Positions 49,945 through 57,537 of a stretch of 64,000 nucleotides of DNA are shown here, piece after piece. The notes beneath the pieces are model-generated. The model saw only the letters and a list, made by a program, of their open reading frames with translations, did not search any database and had not been told where the DNA came from. Made by a program: the position numbers and the translations under genes. The stretch comes from an uncultured Treponema sp. (GTDB lineage Bacteria; Spirochaetota; Spirochaetia; Treponematales; Treponemataceae), in contig NZ_CAKVAM010000003.1 of the NCBI RefSeq assembly GCF_934725225.1, positions 335,114 to 399,113 of the forward strand, written 5' to 3'. The first letter of the stretch is position 1. The number at the start of each line of letters is the position of its first letter.

Positions 49945-50016
49945 GATTTTGTTCTCCAAAATTAATTATTGTTTAAAACACTATACACAATTTTTGGCAA
50001 AACTTCCATAGTGATT
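49945..50016 (-). promoter_or_regulatory. RM leader, copy 2
   Basis: 49979-50012 equals 24923-24956 except for one base. It directly abuts the GC-rich repeat (GTTAGGGATTGTAGGGGC). AATTAATTTTGGAG is also shared close to the start codon. Confidence 0.72.
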
Positions 50017-50017
50017 T

Positions 50018-50160
50018 ACGTTAGGGATTGTAGGGGCACGCTGTAGGCGTGTTCCGAAGTGTAGTGCAGCAATGGAGCGACAGCGTAACCCTGAAAAGCC
50101 CGACCCGAGCGGTTGTTGAGCTTGTCGAAACAGAGCGAGGGGAACGCCCAAATAAAAACA
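50018..50160. repeat. GC-rich interspersed repeat, copy 7 (inverted orientation)
   Basis: From ACGTTAGGGATTGTAGGGGC to CCCGACCCGAGCGGTTGTTG and GAGGGGAACGCCC. It matches copy 3 (locus 1) in both end sequences and orientation relative to the RM genes. Confidence 0.78.
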
Positions 50161-50200
50161 TCTTGCTTGCGTCCACTCATTGCGTAATGTTCCGTCCACA

Positions 50201-50268
50201 ATAAAAAAAGTCCAATCGAATTATTGAATTAGCAATAAAAAAGTTTTATCATAGAAGGCTGAGAACAG
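50201..50268 (+). promoter_or_regulatory. LysR promoter region, second direct repeat
   Basis: Contains CCAATCGAATTATTGAATTAG with interleaved CAAT-N6-ATTG and ATTG-N6-CAAT dyads that may be the autoregulatory site. It is repeated at 47641-47709 on the far side of RM locus 3. Confidence 0.65.
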
Positions 50269-51165
50269 ATGACGACAAGACAGATTGAATGCGCCATTGA
50301 GCTTGCGCATACGCTTAATTTCAGAAAGGCTTCGGAAAATTGCAACATAAGCCAGCCGGGGCTTTCTTACCAGATTCAGACGCTCGAAGAGGAAGCCGGG
50401 TTTACGATTTTTCTTCGCTCCGGGAAAGGTGCGAATCTTACGCCTGCAGGAGCCGCGTTTATTTCAGAGCTTGTAAAAATCAAGGAAAACTTGCGCCGCG
50501 CGGTTGAAACTTCAAAAAACATAAGCCATGGATTTTCGGACTCGCTTTCTGTTTCGCTTCCGCTTAGGAGCGCGCTTTGCTATTTGCCGCAGATTATGAA
50601 GGAATTCAAAAATGAATTTCCGCACGTTCTCCTGAACATTCTTTTTCAATATGGAAAAAGCCGCACGGAAAATTTTCTTGGCGGAAACACGGACATAATG
50701 TTCGGGCGGAAAAACGCGCTTTCGCACATTCCGCAGATTGAGCTTCACACGATTTTTCAAAGCCGCATTTATCTGATTGCTCAAAAAGAGGATTCGCTTG
50801 CAAAAAAAGAAATCATCACTCCACAGGATTTAAAAGACAGAACGCTGATGATTGGAGGAGGCTCGCCGCCGGAACTGAAAAAAGCGCAGGACATTGTAAT
50901 TGATTCAGTCCACGTGCAGACGATGAACAGCGAAGACCATTTTACCACGCTCGTAAATGTTGCCGCAGGAAATGGAGTATGCCTTTCGCCCGGATTCTGC
51001 AACGACCGCACAGAAGAATTCAAGTGGATTCCAATAACATTCGGCACGCCAATCGACTGCGTTTTAGCCATAAGAAGCGACGACCGCCGGGAAACAACCA
51101 AACGATTCATAGAAATAACAAAAGAAATTTACGAGCAGCACAACGAAGAAGATGAGCAGCTGTAG
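50269..51165 (+). CDS. LysR-family transcriptional regulator
   Basis: A 298-aa regulator. N-terminal helix-turn-helix: MTTRQIECAIELAHTLNFRK, ISQPGLSYQIQTLEEEAG. The effector domain follows (LSVSLPLRSALCYLPQIMKE, NVAAGNGVCLSPGFCND), resembling OxyR/CynR-type proteins. A duplicated promoter and 5' stub of the same gene lies at 47641-47728. In the ancestral order it was probably divergent from the esterase gene at 46523-47416 and may control it. Confidence 0.92.
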   Translation: MTTRQIECAIELAHTLNFRKASENCNISQPGLSYQIQTLEEEAGFTIFLRSGKGANLTPAGAAFISELVKIKENLRRAVETSKNISHGFSDSLSVSLPLRSALCYLPQIMKEFKNEFPHVLLNILFQYGKSRTENFLGGNTDIMFGRKNALSHIPQIELHTIFQSRIYLIAQKEDSLAKKEIITPQDLKDRTLMIGGGSPPELKKAQDIVIDSVHVQTMNSEDHFTTLVNVAAGNGVCLSPGFCNDRTEEFKWIPITFGTPIDCVLAIRSDDRRETTKRFIEITKEIYEQHNEEDEQL

Positions 51166-51207
51166 AAAAACAGGCAGAAAACATTTCGTACTGGATACGC
51201 ATCTCCC

Positions 51208-52110
51208 CTACTTCCGTTTTACAGGAATCCAGATTGCGCTTTTATAGTCTTCGTCCGTCATTGAGCCGCGCGGAATGTCGTACCATTCGATGTTGTAGCC
51301 TGCTGACATTTCATAGTCGGGATTACCGGGAAGCCATTCCTTGAAGATTTTTGTGTTCACGCTCTGTAGGGCTTTCGGCATCGGACCGACACATTTGAAC
51401 TTTGCCCATTCCAAATCCGGGAACTCAAAGAGCGTCATTCCGGCCTGAACTTTGCCGCCGCAGTATTTTCCTGCAACCATATAGCGGAATTTTCCGCCGC
51501 CGATGTCGTCAATGCACACTCCGTACTCGCCGATGCAGTTTTCCTTGACCGTAAGCTCAATTTCCGACAAGTCCTTTTTTCCGCTCCAGACTGCGCCAAG
51601 ATATTTTTCGCGGAGCTCGTCCCAGAATTTCGGAATCTCGGAGTATGAAGTTTCCGGGTCAAAAATCCTCTCAAAGCCAATCACCTTGAATCCGGACATA
51701 GGGCTAACCGCAAAGTCAAGTTTTTCCATTCTGTTTCCTCCTGTGATGGAAATTGTGATTTTCAGCGGAAGAAAAACATGAAGCGACTCAGGCGAATTTT
51801 TGAGCTGAACCGGCGAGACTCCGTGAAATCTCGTGAACGCGCGCGTGAAGCTTTCCGGAGTCTCGTAGCGGTACTTGAGCGCGATGTCTATCACTTTTTC
51901 CTTTCCGCCCAGAACGTCAAGAGCCGCAAGATAAAGCCGCCTGTTCCTGATGTACTCGGCAGGCGTCATCCCGGTGAGAATCTTGAATCCGCGCTGAAAA
52001 TAGAACGGAGACATAAAGCTTTCCGAAGCGACATCATCGGCCGAAATTCCGTCGCAAAGATGAGCCTCCATAAAAGCGATTGACTTTTTCATCACCGTAA
52101 GCCATTCCAT
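51208..52110 (-). CDS. AraC-family regulator with GyrI-like effector domain
   Basis: A 300-aa protein. The two AraC helix-turn-helix units occupy residues ~10-105 (ISADDVASESFMSPFYFQRG, VIDIALKYRYETPESFTRAF). Residues ~128-300 form a GyrI-like small-molecule binding domain (FKVIGFERIFDPETSYSEIP, CIDDIGGGKFRYMVAGKYCG, IEWYDIPRG). Such regulators sense drugs or metabolites. GGAAG lies 7 nt before the ATG. It converges with the LysR gene. Confidence 0.92.
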   Translation of the reverse strand: MEWLTVMKKSIAFMEAHLCDGISADDVASESFMSPFYFQRGFKILTGMTPAEYIRNRRLYLAALDVLGGKEKVIDIALKYRYETPESFTRAFTRFHGVSPVQLKNSPESLHVFLPLKITISITGGNRMEKLDFAVSPMSGFKVIGFERIFDPETSYSEIPKFWDELREKYLGAVWSGKKDLSEIELTVKENCIGEYGVCIDDIGGGKFRYMVAGKYCGGKVQAGMTLFEFPDLEWAKFKCVGPMPKALQSVNTKIFKEWLPGNPDYEMSAGYNIEWYDIPRGSMTDEDYKSAIWIPVKRK

Positions 52111-52171
52111 TGTCTTTCTTCCTTAAAAAAGCCAGTGTGAAAGTTTCATTTTCCGATTTGACTTTTTTGCA

Positions 52172-52322
52172 ATCCGCTGTCATTATCCGGCCCGACCGGA
52201 CAATCTTTTGCGCCGCAGTCCCGCGGCACAATCACAGAATACACCGGAAACAAAATCAGCTCCTGTCATTTTCTGCGCAGTTTTGTCCTGCGTCAAGAGG
52301 GAATTACAAAATAACTCCTCGC
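52172..52322. repeat. GTCATT-type repeat segment
   Basis: CTGTCATTATCCGGCCCGACCGGACAATC, CCTGTCATTTTCTGCGC and short hairpins. Together with the pnuC promoter and leader this fills 52111-52535; no other gene is seen. Confidence 0.55.
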
Positions 52323-52351
52323 TTGACAAAAAAAATCTCTCAAAGTATAGT
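52323..52351 (+). promoter_or_regulatory. pnuC promoter
   Basis: TTGACA (52323-52328), 17-bp spacer, TATAGT (52346-52351): one of the best consensus promoters in the window. The start of transcription should be near 52358, giving a leader of about 178 nt before the pnuC ATG. Confidence 0.8.
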
Positions 52352-52368
52352 TCTATAAAATTTTAATT

Positions 52369-52471
52369 TTCTGCCACCGGGCAGAAGAATGCTATAAAGA
52401 GCATTCACAAAGGAATATCGGTAGGTCTGGAGAAATCCATGCAGATATTCTTTTGCGAATGCTTTTTTTTT
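52369..52471 (+). ncRNA. Candidate riboswitch/attenuator leader of pnuC
   Basis: In order: hairpin TTCTGCC-ACCG-GGCAGAA (52369-52386); GAATGCT (52387-52393), a 6-nt loop, AGCATTC (52400-52406); then GAATATC (52413-52419) pairing with GATATTC (52444-52450) around a TGGA-GAAA-TCCA hairpin; then a second GAATGCT (52457-52463) running into nine T. AGCATTC can pair with either GAATGCT. The downstream choice encloses the central structure and makes an intrinsic terminator; the upstream choice frees it. This is the layout of a transcription-control riboswitch. It does not match an aptamer class I can name; NAD-related ligands are plausible for pnuC. Confidence 0.7.
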
Positions 52472-52535
52472 GCATTAATAAATTTGGTCAATTTGAAAAT
52501 TGATATTTTCTCATTGTCTTTTTATAGGAGTATTT

Positions 52536-53249
52536 ATGAAAAAAAATCTTATTGTCCCGGAGCTTTCCGTTCCTGAAAAGATTCTCTGGGCGGCTTCTGC
52601 GGTTTGCGTTACGTTTCTGTTCTGTCTTGTTCCGCAAAAAAATCCGCTCACGCTGATTGCAACGATTGTGGGCGTAACGTCGCTTCTTTTTACCGCGAAA
52701 GGACACGTTTCCGGGCAGTTTCTTCAGCTGGTTTTCTGCGTGCTTTACGCAATTGTCGCACTCGGATTCAAATATTACGGCGAGGCGATAACTTACATGG
52801 GAATGACATTTCCAAGCGACCTTTTTGCAGCGATTGTGTGGCTAAAAAATCCGTCCAAAAAAGGAAAGACTGAAGTCCGAATGGCTCACCTTACTCCGAA
52901 AAAATCCGCAGTGGCAATTCTTGTAAGCACGGCAGCGACTGTCATTTTTTATTTTGTACTGAAAAAACTGAACACTGCGAATCTTGAAATCAGCACGGTC
53001 TCTGTTGCAACAAGCATGATGGCCAGCGTCCTTACAATTATGCGTGTTCCTTACTACGCGCTTGCCTACGCCGCAAACGACATCGTTCTGATTATAATGT
53101 GGATTATGGCGAGCGTTAAAAATCCGGTTTATGTTCCGATGATTTTTAATTTTGCAGTTTTTCTGGTAAACGACATGTACGGCTTTTTCAGCTGGAAGAA
53201 ACTCCGCAGAATTCAGGAGGAAGGAGAAAACACGCTGGGCAATGAATGA
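52536..53249 (+). CDS. pnuC: Nicotinamide riboside transporter PnuC family
   Basis: A 237-aa membrane protein with about 7 hydrophobic segments. PnuC-like pieces are KNPLTLIATIVGVTSLLFTA near residue 35, the substrate-site region YGEAITYMGMTFPSDLFAAI, and PVYVPMIFNFAVFLVNDMYG with FFSWKK at the end. PnuC proteins take up nicotinamide riboside for NAD synthesis (some relatives move thiamine or riboflavin). The start at 52536 has TAGGAG 5 nt upstream. A long leader with switch-like alternative pairings suggests control by a metabolite. Confidence 0.88.
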   Translation: MKKNLIVPELSVPEKILWAASAVCVTFLFCLVPQKNPLTLIATIVGVTSLLFTAKGHVSGQFLQLVFCVLYAIVALGFKYYGEAITYMGMTFPSDLFAAIVWLKNPSKKGKTEVRMAHLTPKKSAVAILVSTAATVIFYFVLKKLNTANLEISTVSVATSMMASVLTIMRVPYYALAYAANDIVLIIMWIMASVKNPVYVPMIFNFAVFLVNDMYGFFSWKKLRRIQEEGENTLGNE

Positions 53250-53293
53250 AATTATTCACAAAGAAAAAACATCAAACTGAAAACTTCTAAAAA

Positions 53294-53761
53294 TCAAATC
53301 AGTTCTTGCTCCTTGAACTTATTTTCCAGTTCGTTTTTATATTTTTCTGTCAGCGAAAGAAACTGGGATTTCTCTTCTGGTGTCCAGCTGTCAAAAACTG
53401 AATTTTCGGCGGAAATCATCGGGACAACGGATTTTTCGGCAAGGGAAAGGCCATTTTCTGTGAGCGAGACAATCACGTTGCGACCGTCGCCGGCAGTTCG
53501 CTTTACAAGACCAAGAGATTCAAGTTTTGAAAGCGCGGAATTTATTGTCTTTCGGCTGATTCCGTAGCGGTGAGTGAATTCGCTTTGGTTGCAAGGTCCG
53601 CCCATGTCGTAAAGACAGTAAAAAATCCAGGAAACGCTGTCCGAAAGCGAGGATTTTGCGTTCACTTTGTGGTAAAGCTCGTCAATCTGATTCATAAGAT
53701 ACGCAAACCGCCGCGTTGCCTCGTGTGAAAAATTTTGATTTTCTGCCATTTTTTCCGCCAT
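53294..53761 (-). CDS. MarR-family transcriptional regulator
   Basis: A 155-aa regulator. The winged helix lies at about residues 55-120: MGGPCNQSEFTHRYGISRKT, INSALSKLESLGLVKRTAGD and the wing DGRNVIVSLTENGLSLAEKS. It converges with pnuC. TATAAT (minus strand, near 53786-53791) lies about 25 bp before the start. The start at 53761 (MAEKMAENQ) is chosen over an upstream in-frame codon that overlaps that box. Confidence 0.9.
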   Translation of the reverse strand: MAEKMAENQNFSHEATRRFAYLMNQIDELYHKVNAKSSLSDSVSWIFYCLYDMGGPCNQSEFTHRYGISRKTINSALSKLESLGLVKRTAGDGRNVIVSLTENGLSLAEKSVVPMISAENSVFDSWTPEEKSQFLSLTEKYKNELENKFKEQELI

Positions 53762-53839
53762 TTTGCCAAAAGATTTTCTGAGCAAATTATACAGCAAATC
53801 AGGAAAAAGTTAAAACTTATGCGGCTTTTGAAAACTTAT

Positions 53840-55702
53840 TTACACAATATATTTTTCCGTTTGAATTGAAAGTTCCTTTGCAAATTTTTTGTTTTCAGAA
53901 GCCATGCCGATGAGTTTGTCCGCATTGGAATTTATTATTTGCGTGGACTTTTTTATTTCGTCAGTTTTTAAAGACAAATTCTGGGCGGCATTTTCAAGTT
54001 CCTTTACTTGGGCAACAACATTTTCAATTCCAGAATTCATTTGCTTTGAATTTTCAATTATTGTATGCGTTGTGTCCTTTATGTTTCCAAGCGCATCTAC
54101 AATTTGCTTGCTTCCGATTGACTGCTCTTCCATAGAAGAACGAATTTCTGTAATTAAAGAATCGTCGCTTGAAATTTGATTTACGATTTCACCAAAAGTA
54201 AGACCTGCGCTGCTTGCCGCATCTGTAACTTCATTTATGTTGTCGATTACGGAAGAAAGCGTCTGCTTTATGTAATGCGACTGTTCCGTTGTGCTTTCTG
54301 AAAGCTTGCGGATTTCTTCGGCGACAACTGCGAAACCTTTTCCTGCTTCTCCAGCGTGCGCGGCTTCAATTGCGGCGTTCATGGCAAGAAGATTTGTTTG
54401 CTGGGCAACGGACTCAATGACTTTGTTTGTGTCCAGAAGTTTTTTAGATTCAGAAGAAACTGATTCTATGAGATTGATTACATTTTCGATTTTGTTTTTT
54501 CCGTCTTCTGAATCCGAAGAAAGCTTGTTGAAACTGTTGCCGAATTTATCAATATTTTCTGTGATTGATTTTATGTTTGAAATCATTTCCTCTACAGCCG
54601 CAGAGCTTTGAGAAAGAGCGTCGTTTTGATCATGAATCTGCGCGGAAAGCTGATTTGTAATTGAACTCATTTTTCCCATTGTGCTGACTGTAAGTGAAAC
54701 TGTGTCGAACTGCATTTTCGCTTGGTCTGCAAGTTCCAATGAATTGTCTGAAATCTGCTTTATCTCTGATGAAATTCCCGAGCTGTTTTCATTCAGGTTT
54801 TCTGCGACTTTGCTTAGCGAAACAATATTCTGCTTTGAAACGGCGACCATCTTGTTTATGGATTCTGTGAAAGCGTTTATGCTGCACCGCATTTTACTGA
54901 TTTCATTTTTTCCTTTTTCTGTTGAAAGTCTGAGCGTAAGATTTCCTGCCGCCATTTTTTCGAGAATGCGCGCGGTTTCTTCAATCGGTTTGGAAAATTT
55001 TTTGGAGAAGAAGAGGCTTACAAAAATTGCGGCGACCAGCACAACTGCCATTGTTTCAAAAATGTAAAGCAGAAGTTTTGAAAAGTGCGTTCTAACTTCA
55101 CTTTCAATTTGCTGAAGTTCAACGTTTATGTCGTCATAATAATTTCCGCTGCTTACAATCCAGTTCCAAGGTTTGAACAGCATTGAATATGTTCTTTTTG
55201 GCGCAACAGTTATTCCGTCTGACTTTGTAAAATAAAATTCGCTGAATCCGCCTTCTTCGTTTGCCTTTACGACGCTGAGAATTTTTTGGATTATTGTTAC
55301 GCCGTTTTTGTCTTTAAGATTTTTGCGATTCTGGCCTTCGTTCTGCGGAAGAATTGGATGCGCAATGAGCGTGCAGTCTGTCGCGTCAATCCAAAAGTAG
55401 CCGGAATTGTCGTCTCCGTAGCGGATATTTTTTATAACTTCTATTGCTTCTTTTTGCGCCTGTTCATGCGAGAGAGTTCCGTTTTTCTCTTCCTCATAAA
55501 AAGTCTTTAAAATTGAAATGGCGTTTTGAATTTGAAATTTCACGGAATCATCGTAGCCTTTCATGCGTTCAGACCTTACGCTTTCTGTGCTGAACTTTTG
55601 GATTTTTCCAATTCCGATTTTTAAAGTGCTGATTATTCCGATGCTGGCAACTGCCATGAGTGAAATGCAAAATGCAAGAACAATGGTTTTTATAGATTTC
55701 AT
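53840..55702 (-). CDS. Methyl-accepting chemotaxis protein with sCache domain
   Basis: A 620-aa chemoreceptor. TM1 is at residues 7-27 and TM2 at about 208-230, around a periplasmic single Cache domain (about 40-200; GYFWIDATDCTLIAHPILPQ, PWNWIVSSGNYYDDI). HAMP follows at about 230-285 (KPIEETARILEKMAAGNLTL). The signalling hairpin contains LLAMNAAIEAAHAGEAGKGF and AVVAEEIRKLSESTTEQS. Cache domains of this kind bind small acids or amines. No CheW-binding neighbour genes are present, so it feeds a che system elsewhere. Confidence 0.95.
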   Translation of the reverse strand: MKSIKTIVLAFCISLMAVASIGIISTLKIGIGKIQKFSTESVRSERMKGYDDSVKFQIQNAISILKTFYEEEKNGTLSHEQAQKEAIEVIKNIRYGDDNSGYFWIDATDCTLIAHPILPQNEGQNRKNLKDKNGVTIIQKILSVVKANEEGGFSEFYFTKSDGITVAPKRTYSMLFKPWNWIVSSGNYYDDINVELQQIESEVRTHFSKLLLYIFETMAVVLVAAIFVSLFFSKKFSKPIEETARILEKMAAGNLTLRLSTEKGKNEISKMRCSINAFTESINKMVAVSKQNIVSLSKVAENLNENSSGISSEIKQISDNSLELADQAKMQFDTVSLTVSTMGKMSSITNQLSAQIHDQNDALSQSSAAVEEMISNIKSITENIDKFGNSFNKLSSDSEDGKNKIENVINLIESVSSESKKLLDTNKVIESVAQQTNLLAMNAAIEAAHAGEAGKGFAVVAEEIRKLSESTTEQSHYIKQTLSSVIDNINEVTDAASSAGLTFGEIVNQISSDDSLITEIRSSMEEQSIGSKQIVDALGNIKDTTHTIIENSKQMNSGIENVVAQVKELENAAQNLSLKTDEIKKSTQIINSNADKLIGMASENKKFAKELSIQTEKYIV

Positions 55703-55864
55703 TTGTAAATACTACCTTTCAAAGTAGATAATATCTCTTGGTAATATTTTTGTAAATATATTTACTGAATAGAATTAAAAAGTTTAAAACAGTATAATTA
55801 TTTATAACTATTTTCATAATTGCGTTAGATTTTCGTTAATGCAATGTTAAAAAGGAGGTTTATT

Positions 55865-55939
55865 TTGAAAATCGCATTGATTCAGGGAAGCTCGCAGAAA
55901 GACAAAAATCCGCGCATTTTCAAAAATAAATTCTCTTGA
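55865..55939 (+). pseudogene. N-terminal fragment of an NADPH-dependent FMN reductase/flavodoxin-like gene
   Basis: A perfect AAGGAGG is followed by TTG and 24 codons, MKIALIQGSSQKDKNPRIF then a stop. The beta-strand plus GSSQ phosphate loop is the usual start of FMN reductases. The remainder of the gene is missing and the next gene's promoter follows at once. Confidence 0.65.
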
Positions 55940-55959
55940 TTTTCTAACGTCGCAATGTT

Positions 55960-55973
55960 TATAATCTTTCACT
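55960..55973 (+). promoter_or_regulatory. TATAAT box for a leaderless MATE mRNA
   Basis: TATAAT at 55960-55965 lies 8 nt before the ATG at 55974; no Shine-Dalgarno lies between. Confidence 0.55.
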
Positions 55974-57308
55974 ATGGAAAAAAATCTTACTTCGGGCAGC
56001 GTTTTAAAAAATGTTGTCTGTTTTTCTTTGCCTTATCTTCTTTCATATTTTTTGCAAACTCTTTACGGAATGGCGGATCTTTTTATAATCGGGCAGTTTG
56101 GAGGCGTGGAGCAAACTACTGCTGTTTCAATCGGAAGCCAAGTCATGCACATGATTACGGTTATGATTGTGGGACTTTCGATGGGTTCTACAGTTATAAT
56201 TGCAAGGGCGGTCGGCGCGGAAAATAAAAAGTCTGCTTCATGCACGGTTGGAAACACTGCGACTCTTTTTATGCTGATTTCTGTCGGGCTTGCTTTGATT
56301 CTGATTTTTTATGCGCGGCGGATTGTTTTTGCAATGTCTACTCCTGAACAGGCCGTTAACGGAACTTTTCTTTACCTTTCAATTTGCTTTGCAGGAATTC
56401 CTTTTATTACAGCGTACAATATAATCAGCTCAATTTTCCGCGGACTTGGAGATTCAAAAAGCCCGATGTATTTTATTGCGATTGCTTGCGCGGCAAACAT
56501 AATTCTTGATTACATTTTTATGGGCGCGCTGAAACTTGGACCTGCCGGAGCCGCTCTTGGAACAACTCTTTCTCAGGCCGTGAGCGTGGCGATTGCTTTG
56601 GCTGTAATCATAAAGCGAAAACTTATTTCAGTAAGCCGAAGTGATTTTATTTTGCGGCGCGAAATTGTGTTGCCCATCTTGAAGATTGGCTTTCCTGTCG
56701 CAATGCAAGATGGCTTTATTCAGATTTCTTTTATTTTGATTACCATAATTGCAAACAGACGTGGACTTGCGGATGCCGCCGCTGTTGGAATTGTTGAAAA
56801 AATAATGAGCTTCATGTTCCTTGTTCCGTCGTCAATGCTTTCAACAGTTTCTGCTCTTGCAGCTCAAAATATCGGAGCAAAAAAATATGACCGTGCGGAT
56901 TCCACATTGCGGTTTGCGGCTTTTATTGCAACTGGATTCGGACTTACGATGGCTGTTTTGATTCAGTTTTCAGCTTCATCTTTTGTTGCACTTTTTACTG
57001 CGGATTCTGCTGTTGTTCTTTTGGGCGCTCAATATTTGCGTGGCTACATCTGGGACTGTTTTCTTGGCGGAATACATTTTAGCTTTAGCGGATATTTTTG
57101 CGCGCTTGGAAAATCTGGAATTTCATTTTTGCATAACTTGCTTTCGATTGTTCTTGTCCGCGTGCCTGGCGCATATTTCATGTCGAAACTTTTTCCTGAA
57201 AATTTGTTTCCGATGGGAATTGCAACGGCGTGCGGCTCTTTGCTTTCGGTTATAGTTTGCGTAACTGCTTTTTGCATTCTTAGAAAAAAGAAAAACTTTA
57301 GATTATAG
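55974..57308 (+). CDS. MATE family efflux transporter
   Basis: A 444-aa transporter with about 12 hydrophobic segments. Key regions: PYLLSYFLQTLYGMADLFII near residue 20, IVGLSMGSTVIIARAVGAEN, SIFRGLGDSKSPMYFIAIAC and SALAAQNIGAKKYDRADSTL in the second half. It exports drugs or organic cations by ion exchange. It is plus-strand, right after the FMN reductase stub, and convergent with the next MATE gene. Three MATE genes occur in 64 kb. Confidence 0.92.
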   Translation: MEKNLTSGSVLKNVVCFSLPYLLSYFLQTLYGMADLFIIGQFGGVEQTTAVSIGSQVMHMITVMIVGLSMGSTVIIARAVGAENKKSASCTVGNTATLFMLISVGLALILIFYARRIVFAMSTPEQAVNGTFLYLSICFAGIPFITAYNIISSIFRGLGDSKSPMYFIAIACAANIILDYIFMGALKLGPAGAALGTTLSQAVSVAIALAVIIKRKLISVSRSDFILRREIVLPILKIGFPVAMQDGFIQISFILITIIANRRGLADAAAVGIVEKIMSFMFLVPSSMLSTVSALAAQNIGAKKYDRADSTLRFAAFIATGFGLTMAVLIQFSASSFVALFTADSAVVLLGAQYLRGYIWDCFLGGIHFSFSGYFCALGKSGISFLHNLLSIVLVRVPGAYFMSKLFPENLFPMGIATACGSLLSVIVCVTAFCILRKKKNFRL

Positions 57309-57339
57309 TGTAATTCCCGTGGCAGCAAGTTTGTTATTT

Positions 57340-57515
57340 CAATGTTAACAAGTTTGTCATTCCTGTGCAGTGCGCCGCAAGGCAGACGTTGACACAGGAA
57401 TCTATCTACATAGGATTATCAATCGAGTTTCTTTCAGAAACATCGCAGAATCAAGCCCGATAATCTTTTAAAAATTACACTAGATTGCCGTGTCGGGCAC
57501 GGCAATGACAGTCTA
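57340..57515. repeat. GTCATT-type interspersed repeats
   Basis: TTGTCATTCCTGTGC..GCACAGGAATC and TTGCCGTGTCGGGCACGGCAATGACAG hairpins between two convergent MATE genes. They may help end transcription from both sides. No gene is seen. Confidence 0.65.
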
Positions 57516-57537
57516 GCAGTTATTTTTATCAAGACTT

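Noticed and set aside
50018..50199. 72-aa frame with VPLALFRQAQQPLGSG (also near 24.9, 33.3 and 34.5 kb)
   Set aside because: This peptide is the translation of the GC-rich repeat and appears wherever the repeat does; no start signal, different endings.
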